The notes under the pieces are model-generated. The model made no database searches and was not told the origin of the DNA. It saw nothing but the letters and a program-made list of their open reading frames with translations. Of a stretch of DNA of 8,414 nucleotides, positions 1 to 5,488 are shown piece by piece. Origin of the DNA: an uncultured Lachnospiraceae bacterium (GTDB taxonomy: Bacteria; Bacillota; Clostridia; Lachnospirales; Lachnospiraceae); assembly GCA_949076555.1 (NCBI GenBank), contig CARUOB010000019.1, positions 26,648 to 35,061 of the forward strand. The letters are read 5' to 3'. Position 1 is the first letter of the stretch. Every line of letters begins with the position of its first letter. The translations under genes and the position numbers were made by a program.

Positions 1-45
1 TTTGTATCAAAACGGCTGGTGTCCGCTTTTTGCGCGCATAATCAG

Positions 46-98
46 AAATCGTCACGGACAGGCTGCATGCTGGCATGTAAGACAGTCAGTGACGATTT
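46..98. repeat. 10-bp perfect inverted repeat with 33-nt loop
   Basis: AAATCGTCAC (46-55) pairs perfectly with GTGACGATTT (89-98). The loop contains an inner hairpin, CATGC-TG-GCATG, so the whole could form a compound stem-loop in RNA or a cruciform in DNA. There is no T-tract after the right arm, so it is not an ordinary intrinsic terminator. Confidence 0.6.
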
Positions 99-175
99 GT
101 GACGAGCAACGCGAACGAAAGACGCGGCGCATCTTGAGTCTGCTTATGTGGGATATAGCTGGACAGCAATATTTA

Positions 176-188
176 CTGACTGAGTCAG
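176..188. repeat. 13-bp palindrome, possible operator
   Basis: CTGACT-G-AGTCAG is a perfect 6-base dyad around a central G. It lies about 47 bases upstream of the nrdD -35 element, a usual position for an activator site or a distal operator. I do not match it to a known regulator; it is not an Fnr-like TTGAT-N4-ATCAA site. Confidence 0.4.
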
Positions 189-224
189 CCAATAATTGTT
201 ACTTTAGATTTACCGAAATAAATA

Positions 225-271
225 CTACAAGAACTTGACATAATATTTTACCATGATACAATATATAGTAC
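225..271 (+). promoter_or_regulatory. Pair of candidate NrdR boxes over the nrdD promoter
   Basis: The site at 256-271, ATACAATATATAGTAC, fits the NrdR box consensus (roughly ACACWATATATWGTGT) at 13 of 16 positions when W is allowed. A weaker match, CTACAAGAACTTGACA, lies at 225-240 and keeps the ACA(A)...TTG core. The two sites start exactly 31 bases apart, about three helical turns, which is the phasing known for paired NrdR boxes upstream of ribonucleotide reductase operons. The boxes cover the -35 and -10 elements, so repression by NrdR is the natural reading. The box calls are by eye; the downstream one is stronger than the upstream one. Confidence 0.65.
235..262 (+). promoter_or_regulatory. 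nrdDG promoter (TTGACA-N16-TACAAT)
   Basis: A consensus -35, TTGACA at 235-240, is followed after 16 bases by TACAAT at 257-262, one base from the sigma-A consensus. Transcription would start near 269, leaving an untranslated leader of about 75 bases before the nrdD start. Both elements fall inside the candidate NrdR boxes. Confidence 0.75.
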
Positions 272-343
272 GTGCGACGGGGTGATGACAGAAAGGACAT
301 ACATGATATAGGGTATCAGATAGAATATGGGGGAGTTTATTGA

Positions 344-2506
344 ATGAAGATTATCAAGAGAAGCGGCGTGGAAGTCAACTTTGATCTGAAGAAGATCATA
401 GCGGCGATCAGAAAGGCAAACAACAGTGCAAAGGAGGAGGACCGCCTGACAGAGGAGGAGATTGACGAGATTGCGTCTGTGGTTGCCGACCATTGCGAGG
501 AGATGCGAAGGGCTCCGGGCGTGGAGGAAATTCAGGATATGGTGGAGAACCAGCTCATGAAGTACCGGGCTTACAACATATCCAGAAACTATATCACATA
601 CCGCTATAAGAGGGCGCTTGTGCGAAAATCCAACTCCACGGACGAGCAGATCTTAAGTCTTTTGGAGTGTAACAATGAGGAAGTAAAGCAGGAAAATTCC
701 AATAAAAATCCCACGGTGAACAGCGTGCAGCGGGATTATATGGCGGGGGAAGTGAGCAAGGATATCACGAAACGGTTTTTGCTTGCGCCGGATATCGTGG
801 AGGCGCATGAGCAGGGCGTGATCCATTTCCATGACGCGGACTATTTTGCCCAGCACATGCACAACTGCTGTCTGGTCAATCTGGAGGACATGCTGCAGAA
901 CGGCACGGTAATCAGTGAGACGATGATAGACAGGCCAAAGAGCTTTTCTACCGCTTGTAATGTGGCGACACAAAGCATCGCGCAGATTGCGAGCTGCCAG
1001 TACGGCGGGCAGAGCATTTCCCTTTCCCATTTGGCGCCTTTTGTGGATGTGAGCCGGGAAAAATTCCGCAATAAGGTGCGGACGGAGATGGAGGAGATGG
1101 GTGTAAACGCCACGGAGGAGCAGATAAGCGCCATCGCGGAGCGGCGGGTTAAGGACGAGATCAGGCAGGGTGTGCAGATCATCCAGTATCAGGTGATCAC
1201 GCTGATGACCACCAACGGGCAGGCGCCATTTATCACGGTTTTTATGTATATCGACGAGGTGCCGGAGGGGCGTACCAGAGACGATCTGGCGATGATCATA
1301 GAAGAGATGCTTAACCAGCGGATTCAGGGAGTGAAGAACGAGAAGGGTGTCTACATCACCCCGGCATTTCCCAAGCTGATCTATGTGCTGGAGGAGGACA
1401 ATGTCCGTGAGGGTACCAAATACTGGTATCTGACGAAGTTGGCGGCGAAGTGCACGGCGAAACGGATGGTGCCGGACTATATTTCCGAGAAAATTATGAA
1501 GCAGTTAAAGGACGGCAACTGCTACACTTGTATGGGATGCCGTTCTTTCCTTACCGTGTATCACGACGAGAATGACCAGCCGAAGTTTTACGGCAGATTC
1601 AATCAGGGTGTGGTCACTTTAAATCTGGTGGACGTGGCCTGTTCATCCAAGCGAAACAAAGAACGTTTCTGGGAAATTATGGATGAACGTCTGGAACTGT
1701 GCAGACGGGCGCTGATGGCGCGGCATAACCGCCTGAAAGGAACGCTATCCGATGTGGCGCCGATTTTGTGGCAGAACGGGGCGCTTGCCAGACTGAAAAA
1801 GGGAGAGAAGATTGACAAGCTTCTCTATGGCGGCTATTCCACGATATCGCTTGGGTATGCCGGACTATGTGAGTGCACCAGATATATGACGGGAAAGAGC
1901 CATACTGATCCGGAGGCGACGGCTTTTGCACTGAAAGTCATGCAGTATTTGAATCACGCATGCAAGGAATGGCGGGAGGCGACGGACATTGATTTCAGCC
2001 TTTACGGCACGCCGCTTGAATCCACAACCTACAAGTTTGCGAAGTGTCTGCAGAAGCGGTTTGGGATCATCGAGGGTGTGACGGACCGCAGTTATATCAC
2101 GAACAGTTATCATGTGCATGTGACGGAGGAAATCAACGCTTTTGATAAGTTAAAATTCGAGGCGCAGTTTCAGGAGCTTTCCCCGGGCGGCGCGATCAGC
2201 TATGTGGAAGTGCCGAACATGGAGAACAATCTGGATGCGGTGCTCTCCCTGATGCAGTATATTTATGACAATATTATGTACGCCGAATTGAATACGAAGA
2301 GCGATTACTGCCAGGCGTGTGATTACCACGGGGAGATCGAGATCGTGGAGAACACGGACGGTAAATTAATCTGGAAATGTCCTAACTGCGGCAATACCGA
2401 CCAGAATAAGATGAATGTGGCAAGGCGTACCTGCGGCTATATCGGCACGCAGTTCTGGAACCAGGGGCGCACGCAGGAGATTAAAGAGAGAGTGCTGCAT
2501 TTGTGA
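344..2506 (+). CDS. nrdD: Anaerobic (class III) ribonucleoside-triphosphate reductase, catalytic subunit
   Basis: This cytoplasmic glycyl radical enzyme reduces ribonucleoside triphosphates to deoxyribonucleotides without oxygen, supplying DNA synthesis and repair. The 720 residues match the family's usual length (the E. coli enzyme has about 712). Residues 1-90 form an ATP-cone allosteric domain. Conserved cysteines lie in HNCCLVN (C175/C176) and CYTCMGCRS (C393, C396, C399), at places equivalent to the active-site cysteines of E. coli NrdD. Near the C terminus a zinc-binding set, C656xxC659 and C679xxC682, precedes the radical-site motif RRTCGYIG, where Gly698 would carry the radical. The start ATG follows GGGGGAG at 329-335 with an 8-base spacer. 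nrdG, its activase, lies 63 bases downstream in the same transcription unit. Candidate NrdR boxes suggest repression when dNTPs are plentiful. The gene appears intact. Confidence 0.97.
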   Translation: MKIIKRSGVEVNFDLKKIIAAIRKANNSAKEEDRLTEEEIDEIASVVADHCEEMRRAPGVEEIQDMVENQLMKYRAYNISRNYITYRYKRALVRKSNSTDEQILSLLECNNEEVKQENSNKNPTVNSVQRDYMAGEVSKDITKRFLLAPDIVEAHEQGVIHFHDADYFAQHMHNCCLVNLEDMLQNGTVISETMIDRPKSFSTACNVATQSIAQIASCQYGGQSISLSHLAPFVDVSREKFRNKVRTEMEEMGVNATEEQISAIAERRVKDEIRQGVQIIQYQVITLMTTNGQAPFITVFMYIDEVPEGRTRDDLAMIIEEMLNQRIQGVKNEKGVYITPAFPKLIYVLEEDNVREGTKYWYLTKLAAKCTAKRMVPDYISEKIMKQLKDGNCYTCMGCRSFLTVYHDENDQPKFYGRFNQGVVTLNLVDVACSSKRNKERFWEIMDERLELCRRALMARHNRLKGTLSDVAPILWQNGALARLKKGEKIDKLLYGGYSTISLGYAGLCECTRYMTGKSHTDPEATAFALKVMQYLNHACKEWREATDIDFSLYGTPLESTTYKFAKCLQKRFGIIEGVTDRSYITNSYHVHVTEEINAFDKLKFEAQFQELSPGGAISYVEVPNMENNLDAVLSLMQYIYDNIMYAELNTKSDYCQACDYHGEIEIVENTDGKLIWKCPNCGNTDQNKMNVARRTCGYIGTQFWNQGRTQEIKERVLHL

Positions 2507-2569
2507 TAAATCGAGCGCCGCATTCTCCTTAAATGGTTTATGCTGTTGCGATTTTCTGTGAGGTGTGGC

Positions 2570-3103
2570 ATGTATTATTCTGTGATAAAAAAATATGATA
2601 TTGCGGATGGCCCGGGGGTGCGGGTGACGCTGTTTGTGAGCGGCTGCACCCACCACTGTGAGGGGTGTTTTAACCCGGAGACATGGGATTTTGCGTACGG
2701 GACGCCTTTTTCGGATGCAGCGGCGGAGGAGATTCTGGAAGCCCTTTCGCCGGATTATATTGCGGGGCTTACGCTGCTTGGCGGGGAACCGTTTGAACAC
2801 GCAAACTGGACGGCGCTCCTTCCCTTTTTGAGAGAGGTGAGGGCACGTTTTCCGCACAAGGATATCTGGTGCTATACTGGGTATCTCTTTGAGCGGGATA
2901 TTTTGGACGATTTCTGCGAAAAATGGGCGGATATGAAGGCGTTTCTGACTTGTCTGGACGTGATCGTGGACGGGCCGTTCGTACAGGAGAAAAAGAATGT
3001 CAGCCTGCGCTTTAGGGGGTCGGAGAACCAGCGGATCATCGATGTGCAAGGATCTTTGCGGCAGGGGAAGACCGTGTTGTGGGAAGACGGGGAAAGCAGA
3101 TAA
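2570..3103 (+). CDS. nrdG: Anaerobic ribonucleotide reductase activating protein (radical SAM)
   Basis: NrdG is the [4Fe-4S] radical SAM activase that uses S-adenosylmethionine to generate the glycyl radical on NrdD. The 177-residue protein has the radical SAM motif CTHHCEGC (C26, C30, C33), preceded by the family-typical segment DGPGVRVTLFVSGC, and then a GGEP motif at 71-74, typical for SAM binding. The size fits the short, single-domain NrdG class. I take the start at 2570 because GAGGTG (2560-2565) precedes it and the protein then begins MYYSVIKKYDIADGPG as relatives do. An in-frame ATG at 2540 has no ribosome binding site and would add ten unlikely residues. It follows nrdD by 63 bases with no terminator between, so the two are co-transcribed. 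Confidence 0.96.
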   Translation: MYYSVIKKYDIADGPGVRVTLFVSGCTHHCEGCFNPETWDFAYGTPFSDAAAEEILEALSPDYIAGLTLLGGEPFEHANWTALLPFLREVRARFPHKDIWCYTGYLFERDILDDFCEKWADMKAFLTCLDVIVDGPFVQEKKNVSLRFRGSENQRIIDVQGSLRQGKTVLWEDGESR

Positions 3104-3127
3104 CAAAATGATATGGGAAACAGAGAC

Positions 3128-3153
3128 GGCAGGGGTGTTCCTCTGCCTTTTTT
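3128..3153 (+). terminator. Intrinsic terminator of nrdDG
   Basis: GGCAGGGG (3128-3135) pairs with CCTCTGCC (3140-3147) through seven Watson-Crick pairs and one G-T wobble, around a TGTT loop. Six T follow directly (3148-3153). It starts 25 bases after the nrdG stop and separates this operon from the next promoter. Confidence 0.92.
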
Positions 3154-3160
3154 GCCGGAT

Positions 3161-3189
3161 TTGTCATCGGTGATAAAGGCAGATATAAT
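3161..3189 (+). promoter_or_regulatory. Promoter of the WYL regulator gene (TTGTCA-N17-TATAAT)
   Basis: TTGTCA (3161-3166) and a perfect TATAAT (3184-3189) are separated by 17 bases. Transcription would start near 3196, exactly at the dyad at 3195-3209, leaving a leader of about 50 bases. A TTGACA at 3194-3199 could serve as an alternative -35, but no good -10 lies at the right distance from it (TTTGCT at 17 bases), so the upstream promoter is preferred. Confidence 0.75.
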
Positions 3190-3194
3190 AAACT

Positions 3195-3209
3195 TGACAT
3201 AATATGTCA
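3195..3209. promoter_or_regulatory. Operator candidate TGACATA-A-TATGTCA
   Basis: This is a perfect 7-base dyad around one A, lying over the predicted transcription start of the WYL regulator gene. A site at +1 is a usual place for autorepression. Related half-sites recur at 4142-4167, before the next gene, which points to the WYL regulator as the protein that binds both. Confidence 0.65.
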
Positions 3210-3247
3210 GCATTTGTTTGCTATTCTTTATGGGAGGAGGGACAGCG

Positions 3248-4144
3248 ATGCAGGAGAGCAGACTGTTTCAGATCGTATACTATCTGTTGGATAAGGGGCA
3301 GGCCACCGCACCGGAACTGGCGGCTCGCTTTGAGGTGTCGGTCCGGACGATTTACAGGGACATCGACGCGCTGAGCGCAGCGGGTATTCCCGTCTATGCG
3401 GAGGTAGGAAGAAACGGCGGCATCCGTCTGATGAATGATTTTGTTCTGGATCAGGTCGTGCTGTCCGGGGAGGAGAAGCAGGAGATCCTTGCAGCGCTGC
3501 AGAGCGTGAATATCACCCGCAATATAGCGGAAAGCCGGACATTACAAAAACTTTCCGCCCTGTTTGCCATTCCCTCAGAAAACTGGCTTGAGGTGGATTT
3601 TTCCAGATGGGGAAATCAGGGATTTGACAAGGAAAAATTTGAGCTGTTGAAGTCGGCGGTGATCCACTGCAGACAGGTCAAAATCCGGTATGCCGGTGCC
3701 GACGGAGGTGAGGGGGAAAGAAACGTGCAGCCCTACAAACTTGTCTATCGGTCAAAGGCGTGGTATCTGAAAGCGTTCTGTATGGAAAAGCAGGATATGC
3801 GGACGTTTAAACTGAACCGTATCTTGGAGTTGACGCTTTTGGAAGAACATTTTGTGTGCCGCAGTTTTCCGGAAGAGCCGGGGGATGCAGAGGAGAACTA
3901 CCCGCTGGTGACACTCCGCTTTCCGAAAGAGATGGCTTACCGTGTTTACGATGAGTTTGACCAAAATCAGATAGAGAGACAGGAGAACGGCGATTTGATT
4001 GCCGCTGCCAGAATGCCGGAAGACGGGTGGCTTATCAGTTTTCTCTTGTCCTTCGGAACGCAGGTGGAAATTCTTTCTCCGGCCTATCTGAGGGAGGAAA
4101 TTGTGCGGCAGGCAGGAAAAATAGTAGAAAAATATAAAACCTGA
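3248..4144 (+). CDS. YafY/DeoR-like transcriptional regulator with HTH and WYL domains
   Basis: This 298-residue protein begins with a winged helix-turn-helix of the HTH_11 type (about residues 1-60, with LAARFEVSVRTIYRDIDAL as recognition region). A WYL domain follows (about 130-210), with the name-giving AWYL at 171-174 and RTFKLNRI at 185-192. The last 85 residues correspond to the WCX extension. WYL proteins bind nucleic acid or other ligands through this domain; some family members are DNA-damage activators (PafBC) and others repressors of defence genes (BrxR). The start is set at 3248 because GGGAGGAGGG (3232-3241) lies six bases before it; a TTG at 3218 would add ten residues encoded by that ribosome binding site. 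The gene has its own promoter and an operator-like dyad at +1. Its stop codon TGA is the first part of the second dyad, before the ClbS-like gene. The ligand is unknown. Confidence 0.93.
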   Translation: MQESRLFQIVYYLLDKGQATAPELAARFEVSVRTIYRDIDALSAAGIPVYAEVGRNGGIRLMNDFVLDQVVLSGEEKQEILAALQSVNITRNIAESRTLQKLSALFAIPSENWLEVDFSRWGNQGFDKEKFELLKSAVIHCRQVKIRYAGADGGEGERNVQPYKLVYRSKAWYLKAFCMEKQDMRTFKLNRILELTLLEEHFVCRSFPEEPGDAEENYPLVTLRFPKEMAYRVYDEFDQNQIERQENGDLIAAARMPEDGWLISFLLSFGTQVEILSPAYLREEIVRQAGKIVEKYKT

Positions 4145-4167
4145 CATAAGGTGTCGATATTATGTCA
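4142..4167. promoter_or_regulatory. Operator candidate TGACATAA-N10-TTATGTCA before the ClbS-like gene
   Basis: Perfect 8-base arms lie at 4142-4149 and 4160-4167. Inside them TGTCG at 4152-4156 forms with TGACA at 4142 a TGACA-N5-TGTCG site laid out like the regulator's own TGACA-N5-TGTCA site. Three half-sites therefore lie in about two and a half helical turns, the two right-hand ones 11 bases apart. A further GACATAAG occurs at 4179-4186. The stop codon of the WYL gene is the first three bases of the site. The right arm ends one base before the -10 element. Confidence 0.65.
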
Positions 4168-4168
4168 G

Positions 4169-4174
4169 TATAAT
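4169..4174 (+). promoter_or_regulatory. -10 element of the ClbS-like gene, -35 weak or absent
   Basis: A perfect TATAAT at 4169-4174 is followed by a predicted start near 4181. At 16-18 bases upstream only sequences such as TAAGGT or ATAAGG are found, which are poor -35 elements. A promoter with a good -10, a poor -35 and a dyad in the -35 region is typical of activator-dependent control. Read-through from the WYL gene is also possible, as no terminator separates the two. Confidence 0.55.
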
Positions 4175-4236
4175 GAGAGACATAAGAGCCGTCGCTTATT
4201 TTTGCAGACAGTAAGTAGAGAAAAAAAGGCGGGCAC

Positions 4237-4252
4237 TTGGTGAATGCACCAA
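4237..4252 (+). other. Hairpin in the leader of the ClbS-like gene
   Basis: TTGGTG-AATG-CACCAA gives a perfect 6-base stem with a four-base loop, in a leader of about 118 bases between the predicted transcription start and the ATG at 4299. No T-tract follows, so it is not a terminator. It may affect RNA stability or be incidental. Confidence 0.4.
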
Positions 4253-4298
4253 CTTAACCGATAGACAACAGCGTGAATACAGTAGGGAGGAAGAAAAG

Positions 4299-4838
4299 AT
4301 GGCAAGACCGACGACAAAAGCGGATTTGTTATTCGCGGCAACGGAAAATTTTGAGAAACTGAACGGGATGATTGACGGATTGACGGAAGAAGAGTTGGCT
4401 ACACCCTTTGATTTTTCAGCCGCGGCGAAGAAGGAAGCGCACTGGAAGCGTGACAAAAATCTCCGGGATGTGCTGGTGCATCTCTATGAGTGGCACCAGC
4501 TATTGTTAACTTGGGTGCAGGCGAATCAGAAAGGCGACAACTGGCCTTTTATTCCGAAGCCCTATAACTGGAAGACATACGGCGACATGAATGTGGTGTT
4601 CTGGAAAAAGCATCAGGAAACGACGCTTGACGAGGCGAAGAGTATGCTTGCGGGGGCTCATGCCAAAGTGATGGCGTTAGCGGAGACTTTTTCCAACGAG
4701 GAGCTGTTTTCCAAGGGCGTTTTTCCGTGGGTGGGCGGAAGCACGCTTGGCTCCTATTTTGTCAGCAACACCTCAAGCCACTATGACTGGGCTATGAAGA
4801 AACTGAAAGCGCATAAGAAAAACTGTGCCGGGAAGTGA
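4299..4838 (+). CDS. ClbS/DfsB-family four-helix bundle protein (DUF1706)
   Basis: I recognise the family by several stretches: ARPTTKADLL at 2-11, NLRDVLVHLYEWHQLLL at 54-70, NWKTYGDMNVVFW at 90-102, and the C-terminal LGSYFVSNTSSHYDWAMKKL. The 179 residues match family length. The fold is a DinB-like four-helix bundle, cytoplasmic, with no signal peptide. The best studied member, ClbS of colibactin-producing E. coli, is a cyclopropane hydrolase that inactivates the DNA-alkylating warhead and protects the producer. Most homologues sit outside colibactin clusters and their substrates are unknown; that holds here, since no polyketide or peptide synthetase genes are nearby. The start follows GGGAGG at 4285-4290 with an 8-base spacer. 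It lies 154 bases after the WYL regulator, behind an operator-like dyad. Family assignment is firm; activity against colibactin is only an inference. Confidence 0.9.
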   Translation: MARPTTKADLLFAATENFEKLNGMIDGLTEEELATPFDFSAAAKKEAHWKRDKNLRDVLVHLYEWHQLLLTWVQANQKGDNWPFIPKPYNWKTYGDMNVVFWKKHQETTLDEAKSMLAGAHAKVMALAETFSNEELFSKGVFPWVGGSTLGSYFVSNTSSHYDWAMKKLKAHKKNCAGK

Positions 4839-4939
4839 GGGCGGATGGATGTACTTTTAGGAGAAGGGAGCCGACAGGCGGGTAAGTCTTTGTGATTTGT
4901 AGAATCTTTGCAGGCAAGATATTTTATAGGGAGAAGAAT

Positions 4940-4974
4940 AACGGCAGAGGATAAGGCTCTGTCGTTTATTTTGG
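4940..4974. terminator. Bidirectional terminator between convergent genes
   Basis: AACGGCAGAG (4940-4949) pairs with CTCTGTCGTT (4957-4966), with one G-T wobble, around a 7-base loop. On the plus strand TTATTTT follows; on the minus strand the stem is followed by TTATTCTTCT. It ends the ClbS-like gene from the left and the XRE regulator from the right, whose stop codon begins inside the right arm. The 100 bases between the ClbS-like stop and this hairpin hold nothing I recognise. Confidence 0.8.
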
Positions 4975-5286
4975 TTTATGCTGTAGTCCTTTGATCACGG
5001 ATATCACGGTATCGAGTTGTAATTCATCTAACTGTTTTATTTCCTCTGAAATCTGACTGATCTTTCCCGGCGCCGGATTTTTCTCGTCAAAAAATTCTTG
5101 TGGTGTGATCTGAAAATATTCACAGATATAGAAAAAAACCTGCATGGAAGGAAAGGCAAGCCTGTTTTCGATGCGGTTAATATAACTTTCATTCTGTCCC
5201 AGGGCCAGACTCATTTCTCTGGCAGATACATTTTTCTGATTCCTTAAGGAAGTCAGTCTTTCAAAAAAAAATTCCTCAAACATCAT
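4966..5286 (-). CDS. Small XRE-family (Cro/CI-type HTH) transcriptional regulator
   Basis: The 106-residue protein has a Cro/CI helix-turn-helix over about residues 8-65: LTSLRNQKNVSAREMSLALG, then NESYINRIENRLAFPSMQVF and YICEYFQITPQEFFD. The last 40 residues, rich in charged residues and predicted helical, may serve in dimerisation; there is no ligand or peptidase domain. The start at 5286 is chosen because AAGGAGGG precedes it on the minus strand with suitable spacing. A longer frame to 5466 would run back through the promoter region and adds 60 residues of no recognisable character. It is divergent from the membrane protein gene at 5485, with 198 bases between, so it may control that gene, itself, or both. 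The effector is unknown. Confidence 0.88.
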   Translation of the reverse strand: MMFEEFFFERLTSLRNQKNVSAREMSLALGQNESYINRIENRLAFPSMQVFFYICEYFQITPQEFFDEKNPAPGKISQISEEIKQLDELQLDTVISVIKGLQHKPK

Positions 5287-5308
5287 ACCATCCCTCCTTA
5301 TCTGTAAA

Positions 5309-5314
5309 ATTATA
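5309..5314 (-). promoter_or_regulatory. Possible -10 element of the XRE regulator gene
   Basis: On the minus strand a perfect TATAAT corresponds to 5309-5314, 22 bases before the regulator's start codon. The -35 region 17 bases upstream (CCATTT) is poor, so the promoter may be weak or regulated. Confidence 0.4.
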
Positions 5315-5359
5315 TAGTACAAAGTGTCTCTAAATGGCGCATATAAAATCCTATAAATA

Positions 5360-5388
5360 TTGACATAAGATATACAATATCGTAGAAT
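5360..5388 (+). promoter_or_regulatory. Strong promoter of the membrane protein gene with internal dyad
   Basis: TTGACA (5360-5365) and TAGAAT (5383-5388) are separated by 17 bases, close to the sigma-A consensus. The spacer contains the dyad GATAT-ACA-ATATC (5369-5381), placed where a repressor would block RNA polymerase. The divergent XRE regulator is the obvious candidate to bind it. Transcription would start near 5395, about 90 bases before the start codon. Confidence 0.65.
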
Positions 5389-5464
5389 GTGATTGTGTAT
5401 GATGTGAACGGGAAATATAGGAAGACGATTACAGTAGGATGAGGAAGTAAGGGCAGACGGGGGC

Positions 5465-5488
5465 ATGTTTGACCATAAGGGGCTATGA
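5465..5488 (+). CDS. Possible 7-codon leader peptide overlapping the next start
   Basis: ATG at 5465 opens a frame reading MFDHKGL and stopping at TGA 5486-5488. This overlaps the membrane protein's ATG at 5485 in an ATGA arrangement, typical for translational coupling. A modest AAGGG (5449-5453) lies 11 bases before the leader start. It may be chance: the frame is very short and its peptide has no recognisable feature. Confidence 0.3.
   Translation: MFDHKGL

Larger units (their letters stand above)
1..231. other. Gene-free left edge with nested inverted and direct repeats
   Basis: I see no convincing gene in this stretch. A frame open from the left edge (TTG at base 2, stop at 236-238) has no ribosome binding site and no recognisable domain. 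A perfect 10-base inverted repeat, AAATCGTCAC at 46-55 and GTGACGATTT at 89-98, encloses a 33-base loop that itself contains the small hairpin CATGC-TG-GCATG. The heptamer GTGACGA is repeated at 89-95 and 99-105, ten bases apart, and its complement lies at 49-55. The left part is rather GC-rich and the stretch turns AT-rich toward the nrdD promoter. It could be a REP-like element, the foot of an upstream gene, a structured RNA or a regulatory region; I cannot choose between these. Confidence 0.4.

Noticed and set aside
2..238. 78-codon plus-strand frame open from near the left edge
   Set aside because: It begins with TTG without a ribosome binding site, runs through the inverted repeats into the nrdD -35 element, and its protein shows no domain or plausible composition.
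304..318. Short dyad TGATA-TAGGG-TATCA in the nrdD leader
   Set aside because: Five-base arms in AT-rich sequence are expected by chance and there is no supporting context.
2366..3106. 246-codon minus-strand frame opposite nrdD end and nrdG
   Set aside because: It lies antisense to two firmly identified genes, is rich in Pro, Arg and His as expected for antisense frames in GC-rich codons, and has no family likeness.
3218..3247. TTG start for the WYL regulator, ten residues earlier
   Set aside because: The added residues are encoded by the ribosome binding site GGGAGGAGGG itself, which serves the ATG at 3248.
4299..4838. Part of a colibactin (clb/pks) gene cluster
   Set aside because: No polyketide synthase, peptide synthetase, transporter or peptidase of that cluster lies within the window, and ClbS/DfsB homologues are common outside it.
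5287..5466. 60-residue N-terminal extension of the XRE regulator
   Set aside because: The extension covers the divergent promoter region and shows no domain, whereas a strong AAGGAGGG stands right before the ATG at 5286.
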